A DNA stretch of 44,815 bases from NCBI GenBank assembly GCA_910579325.1, contig CAJTTU010000011.1:14994-59808 (forward strand), written 5' to 3'. Under the pieces are notes generated by a model. The model was given only the letters and a program-made list of their open reading frames with translations, was not told the origin of the DNA and did not search any database. How positions within the stretch are numbered: the first letter of the stretch is position 1; each line of letters starts with the position of its first letter. Source of the stretch: an uncultured Lachnospiraceae bacterium. GTDB lineage: Bacteria > Bacillota > Clostridia > Lachnospirales > Lachnospiraceae. Below are positions 1 through 8,894 of the stretch, one piece after another. The translations under genes and the position numbers were made by a program.

Positions 1-347
1 GGAAACTGCATGTTGTGGGTGAGCATAGTTGTAAAATCCTGTTTTTTCCCGATTTCCAGAATCCATTTGGCACAGTTGTCCCCACAGTTGGAGCCGCGGT
101 ATATTCTGTCGGGAAATTTGTACATCAGAATCAGTGTTTTTACCCCGCCCGACAGCATATAAGGGGAGATGGCTCCGATTTTCGGGTGTATCATCAGATA
201 GGGTCCCGCTACCTCGCAGCCGTCCACATCGAGAATCATATCCTGAATAAATCTGTCCTGAAACCATTCTTCTTCAAATGCATTTTTAAACGATATGTCC
301 GCCATTATGATTCCGTCATCCCTGTAACCGTAATGTATGTTTACCAT
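1..347 (-). CDS. Small protein of unknown function, 3' end cut by the window edge
   Basis: Reading the minus strand from an ATG at 347 gives at least 115 codons with no stop before the window edge, so the C-terminus is missing. An AAGGAG ribosome site lies about 6 bases ahead of the ATG, which fixes the start. The product begins MVNIHYGYRDDG and has no signal peptide or membrane segment in the visible part; it is rich in aromatic and acidic residues. It starts only 12 bases after the stop of the ATPase gene at 360-1331, so the two are almost certainly co-transcribed. The sequence recalls small Clostridia proteins that I tentatively associate with DUF4869, but I cannot confirm this. No function can be assigned; the partner ATPase is the best clue. 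Confidence 0.7.
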   Translation of the reverse strand, partial: MVNIHYGYRDDGIIMADISFKNAFEEEWFQDRFIQDMILDVDGCEVAGPYLMIHPKIGAISPYMLSGGVKTLILMYKFPDRIYRGSNCGDNCAKWILEIGKKQDFTTMLTHNMQF

Positions 348-359
348 GGCAGTCTCCTT

Positions 360-1331
360 TTATTGAAAATTGATGATATCCATTGTGCTGATGATATCAT
401 GAAATGCTTTCCCGCTGATATAATAGGGGTTTAGTTTGGATTTTTTATATTGCAGCGGCGTTTTATTCGTGGATTCAGTGATTACGAAGGTGAAAAAATT
501 CTCCCAGCTGAAAAAGCGGTTTGATTCCACATAATCGTAAGGCTGGTCTATCATTTTACGTAAATCTTTCATTTTGACAATGCCCGAGCTTAAAATGAGA
601 TACTCGAAAGATTCGGGAGCATAAAGGGCGATCTGTTCGTTTTTTCCGACATATTCGTCAAATTCCGACATATACGCGCCGAATGCGGCACTGTCAACAA
701 TGGCCAGCGTCAGATCAGAAAGATTTTCCATAACTGTTTCCGTCACATTCGCATTTCCGCCGGCGCTGACGCATCGCTCGCTGCCATTATGAAAAGCATG
801 GACAAAAAACTGATATCCGGAATTTGAGTCTTCGATCACCACTTTTGCCGGGGTAATTTTACCCGGAAAGCTGTTGCGGGAATATACTCTGTGCAGTTCG
901 TTATACACATGTTTGGCGTCAATGTATTTTCCGCTTTCCTTCATATAATATATTTCATCGATACTGTAAGGCAGCATATATAAATTTTCACGGGTGACGA
1001 TCACATAGTAATGTTCCGTATTTTTAATAAAAGATGCGAAGTCTCCGGATTTGTAAACCTCGGCCAGTTCCTCATCGATAAACACAATCGAGGCCGGGAT
1101 CTGGCTCAGGCTGACTTTCCACAGACTCGGATCGCCGAGTACATACAGTGGAACGTCAGACACAACCTGCACATCTCCACGTCCTTTTGTTCTGTAATAA
1201 TCGTCGATCAGCTGAATCAGGGTAGATTTTCCGGTTGCGCTGTCTCCTTTTATAATTGTGATGTTTCTGCTGATCGTCAGTGTGTAGGTAAACTTGTTAT
1301 TGCTTACTTTGATATCATATTTGCCAGTCAT
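360..1331 (-). CDS. P-loop ATPase with TOPRIM-like C-terminal half
   Basis: The 323-residue product has a clear Walker A motif at residues 29-37 (GDSATGKST) and a Walker B at about 82-87 (IVFIDE), but the ATPase part is short (about 140 residues). The second half has features of a TOPRIM fold: a conserved-looking acidic residue after a strand (VVIED, Glu167) and, 46 residues on, a strand ending in Asp213 (LAIVDS). Together this resembles a compact OLD-family type ATPase-nuclease, much smaller than the usual 500-600 residues. The TOPRIM reading is inference from motif spacing; a plain AAA/ABC-like ATPase is the safer minimum call. The ribosome site (GAAGGGA) is weak and far from the ATG at 1331. 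The gene is followed after 12 bases by the small gene at 347 and is divergent from the DeoR-type gene. Confidence 0.7.
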   Translation of the reverse strand: MTGKYDIKVSNNKFTYTLTISRNITIIKGDSATGKSTLIQLIDDYYRTKGRGDVQVVSDVPLYVLGDPSLWKVSLSQIPASIVFIDEELAEVYKSGDFASFIKNTEHYYVIVTRENLYMLPYSIDEIYYMKESGKYIDAKHVYNELHRVYSRNSFPGKITPAKVVIEDSNSGYQFFVHAFHNGSERCVSAGGNANVTETVMENLSDLTLAIVDSAAFGAYMSEFDEYVGKNEQIALYAPESFEYLILSSGIVKMKDLRKMIDQPYDYVESNRFFSWENFFTFVITESTNKTPLQYKKSKLNPYYISGKAFHDIISTMDIINFQ

Positions 1332-1415
1332 AATCTGCTGCCGTCCCTTCGCCTGCCGATTCTTATTTATCTACAATCATATCAGATATCCCCTTTCCAG
1401 TCAAATCCAATAAGC

Positions 1416-1444
1416 TTTAAAAAACCTGCCGGATCGTGTATAAT
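1416..1444 (+). promoter_or_regulatory. Promoter of the DeoR-type regulator
   Basis: TTTAAA at 1416-1421 and a perfect TATAAT at 1439-1444 are separated by 17 bases. The GGAGGG ribosome site at 1465-1470 and the ATG at 1476 follow, giving a leader of about 25 bases. Confidence 0.65.
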
Positions 1445-1475
1445 GGTTTCATACAAAAATGAGCGGAGGGACTAT

Positions 1476-2243
1476 ATGAACAAAAGCGAACGATGTCTTG
1501 CGATATTGGAGATGCTCCAGAAAAAACACAGGGTTGAGGTCAACGAGCTGGCACGGATTTTTAAGATTTCCGAGATGACCATACGGCGGGATTTGAACTT
1601 TCTGGCCGGACAGTACAATATTACCAGAACCCACGGCGGCGCCATGATGGCCAATCAGTCGGTGGTCAGGATGATTTCCTTTGACGAGTCCCGGATTTCC
1701 CACAGGGAGGCGAAGGAGCGGATCGCGGCGAAAGCGGCTTCCCTGGTGAAAAACGGGCAGCGGATCTTTATCGACGCCGGCTCTACCACCAGGATTATCC
1801 CCAATTATCTGGAAAAGGACGTGCGGGCCGTGGTAGTGACCAATCATTTGAAGGTGGCGGAGCATGCCCTCTCTTTTGACAATCTTTCGGTGATTATGCT
1901 GGGCGGCGAGATGATACGGATCAGCAACTGCAGCTACGGCCCGGTGACGGAGGAACAGATCCGGAAGTACCAGCTGGACATCGCCTTTCTGGGTGCGGCG
2001 GCGGTGGGAACCGACGGGCGGCTTTACGATGGCTATTCGCCGGAGGCCCGTTTTAAAAGCTCGATTTTTTCCGTGGCGAAAAGGATTTATCTGCTGGCGG
2101 ATTCCTCCAAATTCAATACCTATGACCTGAATGAGTTTGGCGCCCTGTCCCATACCGACGGGGTCATTACCGACGAGGGGATTGACGAAGAAGGACGGAA
2201 TCTGCTGAAAAAATATAACGCGAATATGATGATCGCGGAATAA
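1476..2243 (+). CDS. DeoR-family transcriptional regulator
   Basis: The 255-residue product has the DeoR-family architecture: an N-terminal winged helix-turn-helix (about residues 20-42, ELARIFKISEMTIRRDL) and a C-terminal sugar-phosphate-sensing domain with the IDAGSTT and DIAFLGA motifs. I chose the ATG at 1476 over upstream in-frame starts because GGAGGG ends 5 bases before it, a good promoter lies just upstream, and the protein then begins directly at the DNA-binding domain, as in the family. It faces the sugar ABC operon that begins 412 bases downstream and is the obvious candidate repressor of it. Family members usually respond to a phosphorylated intermediate made by their own operon, here probably a product of one of the two FGGY kinases (inference). 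Confidence 0.9.
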   Translation: MNKSERCLAILEMLQKKHRVEVNELARIFKISEMTIRRDLNFLAGQYNITRTHGGAMMANQSVVRMISFDESRISHREAKERIAAKAASLVKNGQRIFIDAGSTTRIIPNYLEKDVRAVVVTNHLKVAEHALSFDNLSVIMLGGEMIRISNCSYGPVTEEQIRKYQLDIAFLGAAAVGTDGRLYDGYSPEARFKSSIFSVAKRIYLLADSSKFNTYDLNEFGALSHTDGVITDEGIDEEGRNLLKKYNANMMIAE

Positions 2244-2267
2244 AGCTGACCTGTGCGAAAGCGAAAG

Positions 2268-2314
2268 AAGGCGAAGCATGCGGACGTAAAATGTCTGCCT
2301 GTTCCGCCTTTTTT
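2268..2314 (+). terminator. Intrinsic terminator after the DeoR-type gene
   Basis: An 18-base imperfect stem (AAGGCGAAGCATGCGGAC paired with its near complement, several G-U pairs, loop gtaaaat) is followed directly by a run of T. It isolates the regulator from the sugar operon. Confidence 0.75.
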
Positions 2315-2360
2315 GTATCATGGAAAGTTTTTTTGAAATTGCTGCTTGAAAATATCGGGA

Positions 2361-2497
2361 CAAACGATCATCGGTATTTGTAGAAACAAACGGAAATAAA
2401 CATTCAAAATTAGAGATTATGCATAAAAAAAGAGATATGATTCGTTTTTAGTCGAAAATCAAACATAATCAAACAGTAATAACGGGAAAACCAAACG
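2361..2497 (+). repeat. Five CAAAC(G/A) repeats in the AT-rich region upstream of the sugar operon
   Basis: CAAACG or CAAACA occurs at 2361, 2387, 2460, 2470 and 2492, all on the plus strand, in an AT-rich stretch (2315-2655) that otherwise holds no gene. Their position just upstream of the operon promoter suggests operator half-sites for the DeoR-type regulator or another regulator. This is inference; the hexamer is short and AT-rich sequence produces such words by chance. Confidence 0.35.
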
Positions 2498-2549
2498 TAA
2501 ACTAAGCGTAATAGACAAATAAACCTGAATTTTTTGGACAAAATTATCA

Positions 2550-2578
2550 TTGAAGTACAAAATATAGTGTGTTAATAT
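2550..2578 (+). promoter_or_regulatory. Probable promoter of the sugar ABC operon
   Basis: TTGAAG at 2550-2555 and TAATAT at 2573-2578 with a 17-base spacer; each matches 4 of 6 consensus positions. It lies 77 bases before the first gene of the operon. Confidence 0.5.
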
Positions 2579-2655
2579 GTTCGTACAATCAAATAGAGTT
2601 CAGCTGATTCTAAATGAACTGAAACTATGGACTATGAAATAAGGAGGATATCTTA

Positions 2656-3732
2656 ATGAAAAAAATCTTATCTGTATTTTTAGCAGGCGTTCTTGCTTTC
2701 TCCATGGCAGCCTGCTCCGGCAAGCCGGCGGAGACGAAAGCGCCCGAGACTCAGGCTCCTGAGACCCAGGCACAGGGAGAGACCCAGGCGACGGTCGAGC
2801 AGTCCGTTGCGGAGACGGTTGCGGAAACTGTCGGAACAGAAGGCGGCAGCGGCTACACCATCGGTTTTTCCCCTTATACGCTGACAAACGAATATTTTAC
2901 GGCAGTATTAAACGGCTGCCAGGCTGCCTGCGACGAGCTGGGCTGTGAGCTGATTTATTACGATCCTCAGAACGATCCCACGAAGCAGGCCGATCAGATC
3001 AACGATATGATCGCGGCAGGCATCGACGCCCTCGTTTACATCCCTTATGATTCTGCAGGCGCACAGACCGTACTGCAGGCCTGCAAGGATGCCGGCGTAA
3101 AGGTGATCAACATCGACAACGTGGTTGCGGAAGAGGATTATGAGCTGGTAGACGGCATTATCGCTTCTGACAATACCCAGCTGGGATACCTTTCCGGCGA
3201 GTGGGTTGCCAAAAATCATCCCGACGGCGCCAACATCCTGATCGTACACCTTCAGATCGCGGAGTCCTGTATCATTAACGTAGAAGGTTTCTGGAAAGGC
3301 ATCGAGGAAAATGCCGCCGATCCTTCCAAATATGTGGAAGTACAGGTAGTAGAGGGCGAAGGCTCCACCGACGCCGCCTTCAACGTAGTATCCGACGCAC
3401 TGCAGGCTCATGATGATATCGACGTGATCTACTGCATCAACGATACCTCCGCCCTGGGCGCGGTACAGGCCATCGAGGACGCGAAGAAGACCGGCACCAT
3501 CGACGTGCTGGGCAAGGACGGCGCTCCCATCGGCAAGCATGCGATCAAGGACGGCACCATGGTACAGAGCTCTGCCCAGAGACCTACATACATGGGTTAT
3601 ATGGGCGTGCAGGAGTGCGTGGACCTTCTGAATGGCAAGACCATCGAATTTAATACCAGCATTGCTTCTTACAGCATCGATGCCAGCAATATTGACGATT
3701 ACGACCTGGACGCATGGGATACGCTGGAATAA
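2656..3732 (+). CDS. Sugar ABC transporter substrate-binding lipoprotein (Peripla_BP_4 type)
   Basis: The 358-residue product begins with a lipoprotein signal peptide: positively charged start, hydrophobic core and a lipobox ending at Cys20 (SMAAC). A low-complexity Glu/Thr/Gln/Ala linker (about residues 24-58) follows, then a ribose/galactose-type periplasmic-binding fold starting YTIGFSPYTLTNEYF, with the typical two-lobe pattern (NDPTKQADQINDMIAAGIDA, then VINIDN). It captures a monosaccharide or sugar derivative outside the membrane for the ATPase and permease encoded next. An excellent AAGGAGG site at 2641-2647 precedes the ATG. A partial terminator after the gene probably raises its expression over the transporter genes. 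The exact sugar cannot be read from the sequence. Confidence 0.93.
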   Translation: MKKILSVFLAGVLAFSMAACSGKPAETKAPETQAPETQAQGETQATVEQSVAETVAETVGTEGGSGYTIGFSPYTLTNEYFTAVLNGCQAACDELGCELIYYDPQNDPTKQADQINDMIAAGIDALVYIPYDSAGAQTVLQACKDAGVKVINIDNVVAEEDYELVDGIIASDNTQLGYLSGEWVAKNHPDGANILIVHLQIAESCIINVEGFWKGIEENAADPSKYVEVQVVEGEGSTDAAFNVVSDALQAHDDIDVIYCINDTSALGAVQAIEDAKKTGTIDVLGKDGAPIGKHAIKDGTMVQSSAQRPTYMGYMGVQECVDLLNGKTIEFNTSIASYSIDASNIDDYDLDAWDTLE

Positions 3733-3808
3733 GCCTGCGGGGCGGATTCCATATAAAATCACAATATTGACTTGAGAATTAGCTGACGTAAAAAGTCTTT
3801 GGTTACAG

Positions 3809-3846
3809 GGTTCGGCTCAGAGATTGATTTTGGGCCGAACCTTTTT
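3809..3846 (+). terminator. Attenuating terminator between the binding protein and the ATPase gene
   Basis: An 11-base stem (GGTTCGGCTCA with TGGGCCGAACC, one G-U pair) is followed by five T. It sits inside the operon, so it most likely cuts read-through and gives more binding protein than transporter, a common arrangement in binding-protein operons. Confidence 0.75.
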
Positions 3847-3890
3847 ATACCGATTACGATACCAATTACTGATTCAGGAAAGAGGAATGT

Positions 3891-5396
3891 ATGAGTGAGA
3901 CAAAGCTTTTGGAAATGAAAGAGATTACGAAGGCATTTGCTTCCAACGTGGTATTAAACGGCGTGAATCTCTCGGTGGGAGAGGGAGAGGTTGTGGCGAT
4001 TTTAGGCGAAAACGGTGCCGGGAAATCTACGCTGATCAAGATTCTGGGAGGGATTCACCGGGCGGATTCGGGGGAAATCCGCATAGGCGGCGAGGCAAAG
4101 CAGATTCATTCGGCCGCGGTGGCCGGCGCCAACGGGATCAGGATTATCCACCAGGAAATTATCCTGGTGCCTGGCAGGACGATTGCGGCCAATGTGTTCC
4201 TGGGACGGGAACTGAAAAATAAGATGGGCCTGGTGGACGCGAAAAAAATGGAGGCAGAGACCCAGAAGGTAATCGACGAGCTGCATCTGAACCTGCGGGC
4301 AGACCAGCTGGTGGGAGAGTTATCCATCGGCATGCAGCAGCTGGTGGAGATTATCAAAGCGGTTTCGGCGGAGGCCAGGATCGTGGTAATGGATGAACCC
4401 ACATCCTCTCTCTCCCAGGGAGAAGTGGAAACCCTGTTCGGCATTATCCGCCTTTTACAGAAACGGAAGGTGGGAATCATCTATATTTCCCACAGGCTGG
4501 AGGAGCTCTTTGCCATCACGGACCGGATCGTGGTGTTAAGGGACGGCAGGATGGTGGGCGACGTGGAAACCAGAACGGCGGATAAGGATGAGCTGATCCG
4601 CATGATGGTAGGCCGCGAGCTGAGCAGCTATTACACAAGAAATGGACATGAGATCAAGGGCGTCTCCTTAGAGGTAAAGGGACTATCCCATGAAAAATAT
4701 TTTAAGGATGTCAGTTTTCAGGCCCATTACGGCGAGGTGGTAGGCTTTGCCGGCCTGGTGGGGGCCAGGCGGACGGAGCTGATGAAGACCATCTTCGGCG
4801 CCTTTCGGAAATCCGGCGGCGAGATCTGCCTGGATGGGCAAAGGCTTTCCATCCACAGGCCCCAGGACGCAATCGACAATGGAATCGTCTATGTGTCCGA
4901 GGACCGGCGCAGCGAAGGGCTGATTCTGAAAAACGACGTGGAATTCAATATGGGGCTGGTGTGCCTGTCAGATTTCGTGAAGGGCATCCATGTGAAAAAG
5001 GCCGCCTGGAGAAAGATGGTGGACGATTACCGGAAAAAGTTTTCCATTAAGATTACCTCTCCGAAACAGCTGACGGGGAATTTAAGCGGCGGCAACCAGC
5101 AGAAGGTGGTTTTAAGCAAATGGCTGGCGAAAAATCCCAAGGTTATCATTCTGGATGAGCCTACCCGGGGAATCGACGTGGGCTCCAAAGCGGAGATTTA
5201 TGCCATTATCGACGAGCTGGCGGGAGCCGGGGTTTCGATTATTATGGTTTCCTCGGAGCTGCCGGAGATTATCAATATGTGCAACAGGTGTTATGTGATG
5301 TGCGAGGGCAGAATCACCGGAGAGCTGGCGGAGAAGGAATTTTCCCAGGAAGCCATGATGGCTCTGGCCACCAAGCGGGAAACTGTGGAAGGGTAA
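3891..5396 (+). CDS. Sugar ABC transporter ATP-binding protein, RbsA/MglA type
   Basis: The 501-residue protein contains two ABC domains in tandem, as in RbsA/MglA/XylG. The first has a full Walker A (GENGAGKST, residues 39-47), signature LSIGMQQ and Walker B (IVVMDEPTSSL). The second has a degenerate Walker A (GLVGARRTEL from residue 288; the usual pattern in this family is GLxGAGRTE), a good signature LSGGNQQK and Walker B (VIILDEPTRGID). Only the first site is therefore expected to hydrolyse ATP fully, as is usual for the family. It powers the permease encoded 27 bases downstream. The ATG at 3891 has an AGAGGA site 6 bases upstream. Confidence 0.95.
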   Translation: MSETKLLEMKEITKAFASNVVLNGVNLSVGEGEVVAILGENGAGKSTLIKILGGIHRADSGEIRIGGEAKQIHSAAVAGANGIRIIHQEIILVPGRTIAANVFLGRELKNKMGLVDAKKMEAETQKVIDELHLNLRADQLVGELSIGMQQLVEIIKAVSAEARIVVMDEPTSSLSQGEVETLFGIIRLLQKRKVGIIYISHRLEELFAITDRIVVLRDGRMVGDVETRTADKDELIRMMVGRELSSYYTRNGHEIKGVSLEVKGLSHEKYFKDVSFQAHYGEVVGFAGLVGARRTELMKTIFGAFRKSGGEICLDGQRLSIHRPQDAIDNGIVYVSEDRRSEGLILKNDVEFNMGLVCLSDFVKGIHVKKAAWRKMVDDYRKKFSIKITSPKQLTGNLSGGNQQKVVLSKWLAKNPKVIILDEPTRGIDVGSKAEIYAIIDELAGAGVSIIMVSSELPEIINMCNRCYVMCEGRITGELAEKEFSQEAMMALATKRETVEG

Positions 5397-5423
5397 GGAT
5401 TGAATTAGGAGGTATCTGTCACT

Positions 5424-6392
5424 ATGGAAAAAACAAAGAGCCCCGGCGCTGTGGGGTCCTATTTAAAGAGAAACGCGGGCACCATCATCGGCCTGCTTAT
5501 ACTGACGGCGATCGTTTCCTTTTCGACGCCAAAGTTTTTCACGTCGTCCAATCTTTTAAACCTGCTGCGTTCCAATTCGGTGAACGCCATTATCAGCTGC
5601 GGCATGCTGCTGGCGATTCTGATGGGGGAGATCGATATTTCCGTGGGTTCCACGGTGGGCCTGACCGGCATCATCGGCGCTTATATGATGACCAATATGG
5701 GCGCGCCGGTGTGGGTGACGGTGATCGCCTGCCTGGCGGTAGGCGCCCTGGTGGGGGCTGTCAACGGCACGGCCATCGCCTATCTCCATGTTCCCGCCTT
5801 TGTGGCGACGCTGGCTACCCAGTGTATCGGCCGGGGGCTGACGGAGATTATATCCGGCGGTATTACCATCCGTGTCCGCAACGACGACTATACGTCCCTG
5901 GGCAATGCCAGTATCGGCGGCATTTCCATCATTATTCTTTACGCGGCGATTGTGCTGATTGCGACCTGGTTTTTGCTGAATAAGACCCGGTTTGGCTATT
6001 ATATTTACGCGCTGGGCGGAAATAAGACGGCGGCCCAGTATTCCGGCGTCAATGTGAAAAAATACAACATGCTTCCTTATATGCTGATCGGCGTGCTCTG
6101 CGGCGTGGGCGGCATCGTCTGGTCCGCCCGCCTGGGCTCGGCTTCCGCGAACCTTGGCAGCGGCTTTGAGATGGACGCCATCGCGGCGGTGGTCATCGGC
6201 GGCACCAGCATGTCCGGCGGCGTGGGCACCATGGGCGGCACCCTGATCGGTATTCTGATCATCGGCGTGATCACCAACGGCCTGAACCTGATGCAGATTA
6301 ATTCCTTCTGGCAGAACGTGTTAAAGGGCGTGATTATTATGCTGGCCGTTATTATCGACGTACAGAGGAAGAAGAGAAGCAGCCGGGAATAA
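5424..6392 (+). CDS. Sugar ABC transporter permease, RbsC type
   Basis: The 322-residue integral membrane protein has about eight to ten hydrophobic segments and the conserved RbsC-family stretches (GEIDISVGSTVGL near residue 70, GGNKTAAQYSGVNV, GGTSMSGGVGTMGG). It forms the transmembrane channel for the substrate delivered by the lipoprotein at 2656-3732. The start is an ATG with TTAGGAGG about 10 bases upstream. One permease gene is present, so a homodimer is expected, as in ribose transporters. Confidence 0.94.
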   Translation: MEKTKSPGAVGSYLKRNAGTIIGLLILTAIVSFSTPKFFTSSNLLNLLRSNSVNAIISCGMLLAILMGEIDISVGSTVGLTGIIGAYMMTNMGAPVWVTVIACLAVGALVGAVNGTAIAYLHVPAFVATLATQCIGRGLTEIISGGITIRVRNDDYTSLGNASIGGISIIILYAAIVLIATWFLLNKTRFGYYIYALGGNKTAAQYSGVNVKKYNMLPYMLIGVLCGVGGIVWSARLGSASANLGSGFEMDAIAAVVIGGTSMSGGVGTMGGTLIGILIIGVITNGLNLMQINSFWQNVLKGVIIMLAVIIDVQRKKRSSRE

Positions 6393-6426
6393 TAAGCGGC
6401 TTTTAAGAGAAAGGGGTGAGGGATCG

Positions 6427-7923
6427 GTGGCATATGCGGGACTGGATGTTGGAACCAGCGGAAGTAAGATACTGGTCTATGATTTAGACGGGAATGTTTT
6501 GTTCCAGGCATCCCGGACCTATCAGGAGCTTGGGACGAAGGGACGGCGGGAGCTGGAACCGGGGACGGTTTGGGAGCAGGTGAAGCTTCTGTTAAAGGAG
6601 ACGGGGCAGCGCTGTCCGGAGCCGATTGAGGCCATGGCAGTCACCAGCCTTGGCGAGTCCGTCGTCTGCATGGATGGAAACGGGGGGTTTCTGGCGAATT
6701 CCATGCTGACAGGAGATCCCAGGGGAATTCCTGAGACGGCGGAAATCATCGAAAGGATGGGGGCGGAACGGATCTTTGAGATTACCGGCCTTCCGCCCAA
6801 CGAGCTGTACGGCCTGCCGAAGTATATGTGGCTAAACCGGAATACCGAAGCGGTCAAAAGGGCGGCGGCGATTCTTCATTATGAGGATTTTATCGGCTAT
6901 ATGCTGACGGGAGAGCGGTGCGTCAGCTATTCTTCGGCGGCCAGGAGCATGGCCTTTGATATCCGGAAAATGGACTGGTCGGAGGAACTTCTCTCCCTGG
7001 CCCATGTGAGAAAGGAACAGATGTCCCGGCCGGTACCGCCCCTTACGGTCATCGGAACTATTCTGCCTGAGATGGCGGAGGAGCTGTGCCTCCCCCGGGG
7101 GATGAAGCTGGTGGATGGAGGACACGATCAGTCCATGGCGGCCCTTGGAAGCGGGCTTGTGAACATGGAGACCGGGGAGTGCGGCATGGGCACCTGCGAA
7201 TTTCTGTTTGCCATGCTGCCGGGGATGCCGGACCGGTCCATGACGGATTATATGATCCGGAACGATTTTACCTGCATTCCCTATGTGCTGCCGGATACCT
7301 ATCTGTCAAGCCTTGAAGTGACCACCTGCGGCGCGCTGAAAAACTGGGCCAGGGATACGATTCTGAAAGGGACGGCTTTTGCGTGCGAAGCCAGAGGCGA
7401 GAATTTTTACGATTATATTGACCGGGCCGCCGGACCTTTGAAAACGGAGGTCATGGTGCTTCCCCAGTTCGGTTCCTCGGGAAATCCCGATCTTTCCATG
7501 GACGCAAGGGGAACGGTTACGGGGCTTACGATTCACACAAAGCCGGAGGAGCTGTACCGGGGGATTCTGGAGGGAATGGCTTTTCAGATGTACCTTTCCT
7601 ATGAGCGGCTTCAGAAGCTTGGCACCCGGATGAATACCATCGCCGTCACCGGCGGCGGCGCGGCCTCCCGGCTGACCATGCAGATTCGGGCGGACGTGTT
7701 TGGGCAGCGGGTACTGTCATTAAAAAGCAGAGAGTCGGGTACGCTGGGATGTATGCTGATGGCGGCGGCCGGCACGGGGGCTTATCCGTCGCTGGAAGAA
7801 GGAATCCGCCGGGCGGTGAAGGTGGAAGAAGAATTTTATCCCGATGACCGGATGCATGAGTATTATATGGAGAAGTTTGAGAAATATAAAGTGTTTTATG
7901 ATAAGATGTATGACTTTAAATGA
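6427..7923 (+). CDS. FGGY-family carbohydrate kinase (first of two)
   Basis: The 498-residue product has the FGGY fold: the N-terminal phosphate-binding loop (GLDVGTSGSKI, residues 5-15), a central GGHDQ motif and the C-terminal ATP-binding TGGGAASRLTMQ motif. FGGY kinases phosphorylate sugars or polyols with ATP in the cytoplasm. The start is GTG at 6427 behind a GGGGTGAGG site; there is no in-frame ATG nearby. The protein is rather distant from classical xylulokinase and glycerol kinase (it lacks their GQMHG or RRT signatures), so the substrate is open. Its place directly after the permease suggests it acts on the imported sugar first. Confidence 0.88.
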   Translation: MAYAGLDVGTSGSKILVYDLDGNVLFQASRTYQELGTKGRRELEPGTVWEQVKLLLKETGQRCPEPIEAMAVTSLGESVVCMDGNGGFLANSMLTGDPRGIPETAEIIERMGAERIFEITGLPPNELYGLPKYMWLNRNTEAVKRAAAILHYEDFIGYMLTGERCVSYSSAARSMAFDIRKMDWSEELLSLAHVRKEQMSRPVPPLTVIGTILPEMAEELCLPRGMKLVDGGHDQSMAALGSGLVNMETGECGMGTCEFLFAMLPGMPDRSMTDYMIRNDFTCIPYVLPDTYLSSLEVTTCGALKNWARDTILKGTAFACEARGENFYDYIDRAAGPLKTEVMVLPQFGSSGNPDLSMDARGTVTGLTIHTKPEELYRGILEGMAFQMYLSYERLQKLGTRMNTIAVTGGGAASRLTMQIRADVFGQRVLSLKSRESGTLGCMLMAAAGTGAYPSLEEGIRRAVKVEEEFYPDDRMHEYYMEKFEKYKVFYDKMYDFK

Positions 7924-8040
7924 TGGGCAGCCGCAAAAAATGATTGCGTAACGGACGGCCGCGCATGGAAAATGGCCTGTAAATGAAATGTTAGCAAGAG
8001 ACTGAATTTAAAAAAGTTTTATGTAGGAGATGACAGCATT

Positions 8041-8877
8041 ATGAAGCTTGTAAACGGTTATGACCTGATGAAATACGCAGAGAAGTACCATCATGTGCTT
8101 CCGGCTTTTAATACCACCAACCTGGAGATGACCTACGCAATCGCGAAGGGCCTTATGGAGGCGAATCTGCCGGGCTATATCCAGATTTCCTCCAACAACC
8201 TGCGCCTGTCCAATCCTGCCGTGATCGCCATGATCGCCCGGGACGCGGTGAAGGATTCGGAGACGCCCATTGGCCTCCATCTGGACCATGGCAAATCCTT
8301 TGCCGACGTAAAAGCCTGCGTGGACGCCGGATTTACTTCTATTATGGTAGACGCCTCCCACCTGCCCTTTGAGGAGAATGTGCGGGAGAGCCGCAGAGCC
8401 GCCGAGTACTGCCATTTTTACGGAATTCCCGTGGAGGTGGAGCTGGGCGCTTTACAGGGAAAAGAAGAGGACGTGGTCAACGAAGAAGAATGCAAGACAG
8501 ACCCCGATATGGTGGCGGATTTTGTGGAGCGGACCGGCTGCGACGTGCTGGCGGTGTCCGTGGGAAATGTCCACGGCCTTTGCCTGAATCCCAAAATCGA
8601 CATTCCGCTGCTGGCAAGGATTCATGAAGTATGCCCTGTTCCCCTGGTGCTTCACGGAGGCTCCGGCATCCCCAAAGAAGTGATCTGGGAGGCGAAAAAG
8701 CACGGGCTGATCAAGATCAATTATGGTTCCGACCTGCGCAAGGAATATATCGCTACCTTCGGGTGGGCCTATGAGCAGAATCACAATGAGCATGACGTGA
8801 TCCATCTGAGCCTGGAAGCGGTGGAAAATGTAGCCGCAAAGGCCAGGAAACTGGTGACGATGATCAACGAGAATTAA
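8041..8877 (+). CDS. Class II (zinc) ketose-bisphosphate aldolase family
   Basis: The 278-residue product carries the class II aldolase motifs in order: catalytic Asp82 and zinc His83 in HLDHG, VEVELGALQG with a zinc/activating Glu, GNVHG, LHGGSG and the phosphate-binding KINYGSDLRK. The family cleaves ketose 1,6-bisphosphates or related ketose phosphates to dihydroxyacetone phosphate and an aldehyde (FbaA, KbaY/GatY, IolJ). Its place between two kinases argues for a dedicated catabolic step rather than glycolysis. A GTAGGAG site precedes the ATG at 8041. It could be a tagatose-bisphosphate, fructose-bisphosphate or IolJ-like aldolase; sequence reading alone does not separate these. Confidence 0.9.
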   Translation: MKLVNGYDLMKYAEKYHHVLPAFNTTNLEMTYAIAKGLMEANLPGYIQISSNNLRLSNPAVIAMIARDAVKDSETPIGLHLDHGKSFADVKACVDAGFTSIMVDASHLPFEENVRESRRAAEYCHFYGIPVEVELGALQGKEEDVVNEEECKTDPDMVADFVERTGCDVLAVSVGNVHGLCLNPKIDIPLLARIHEVCPVPLVLHGGSGIPKEVIWEAKKHGLIKINYGSDLRKEYIATFGWAYEQNHNEHDVIHLSLEAVENVAAKARKLVTMINEN

Positions 8878-8894
8878 TCGATCCCTTTTGTTTT

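Noticed and set aside
15..434. Plus-strand frame at the left edge
   Set aside because: It opposes the minus-strand small gene and ATPase, which have proper start signals; its translation has no recognisable features.
1449..2363. Minus-strand frame across the DeoR-type gene
   Set aside because: Antisense shadow with no start signal; the plus-strand HTH protein is well supported.
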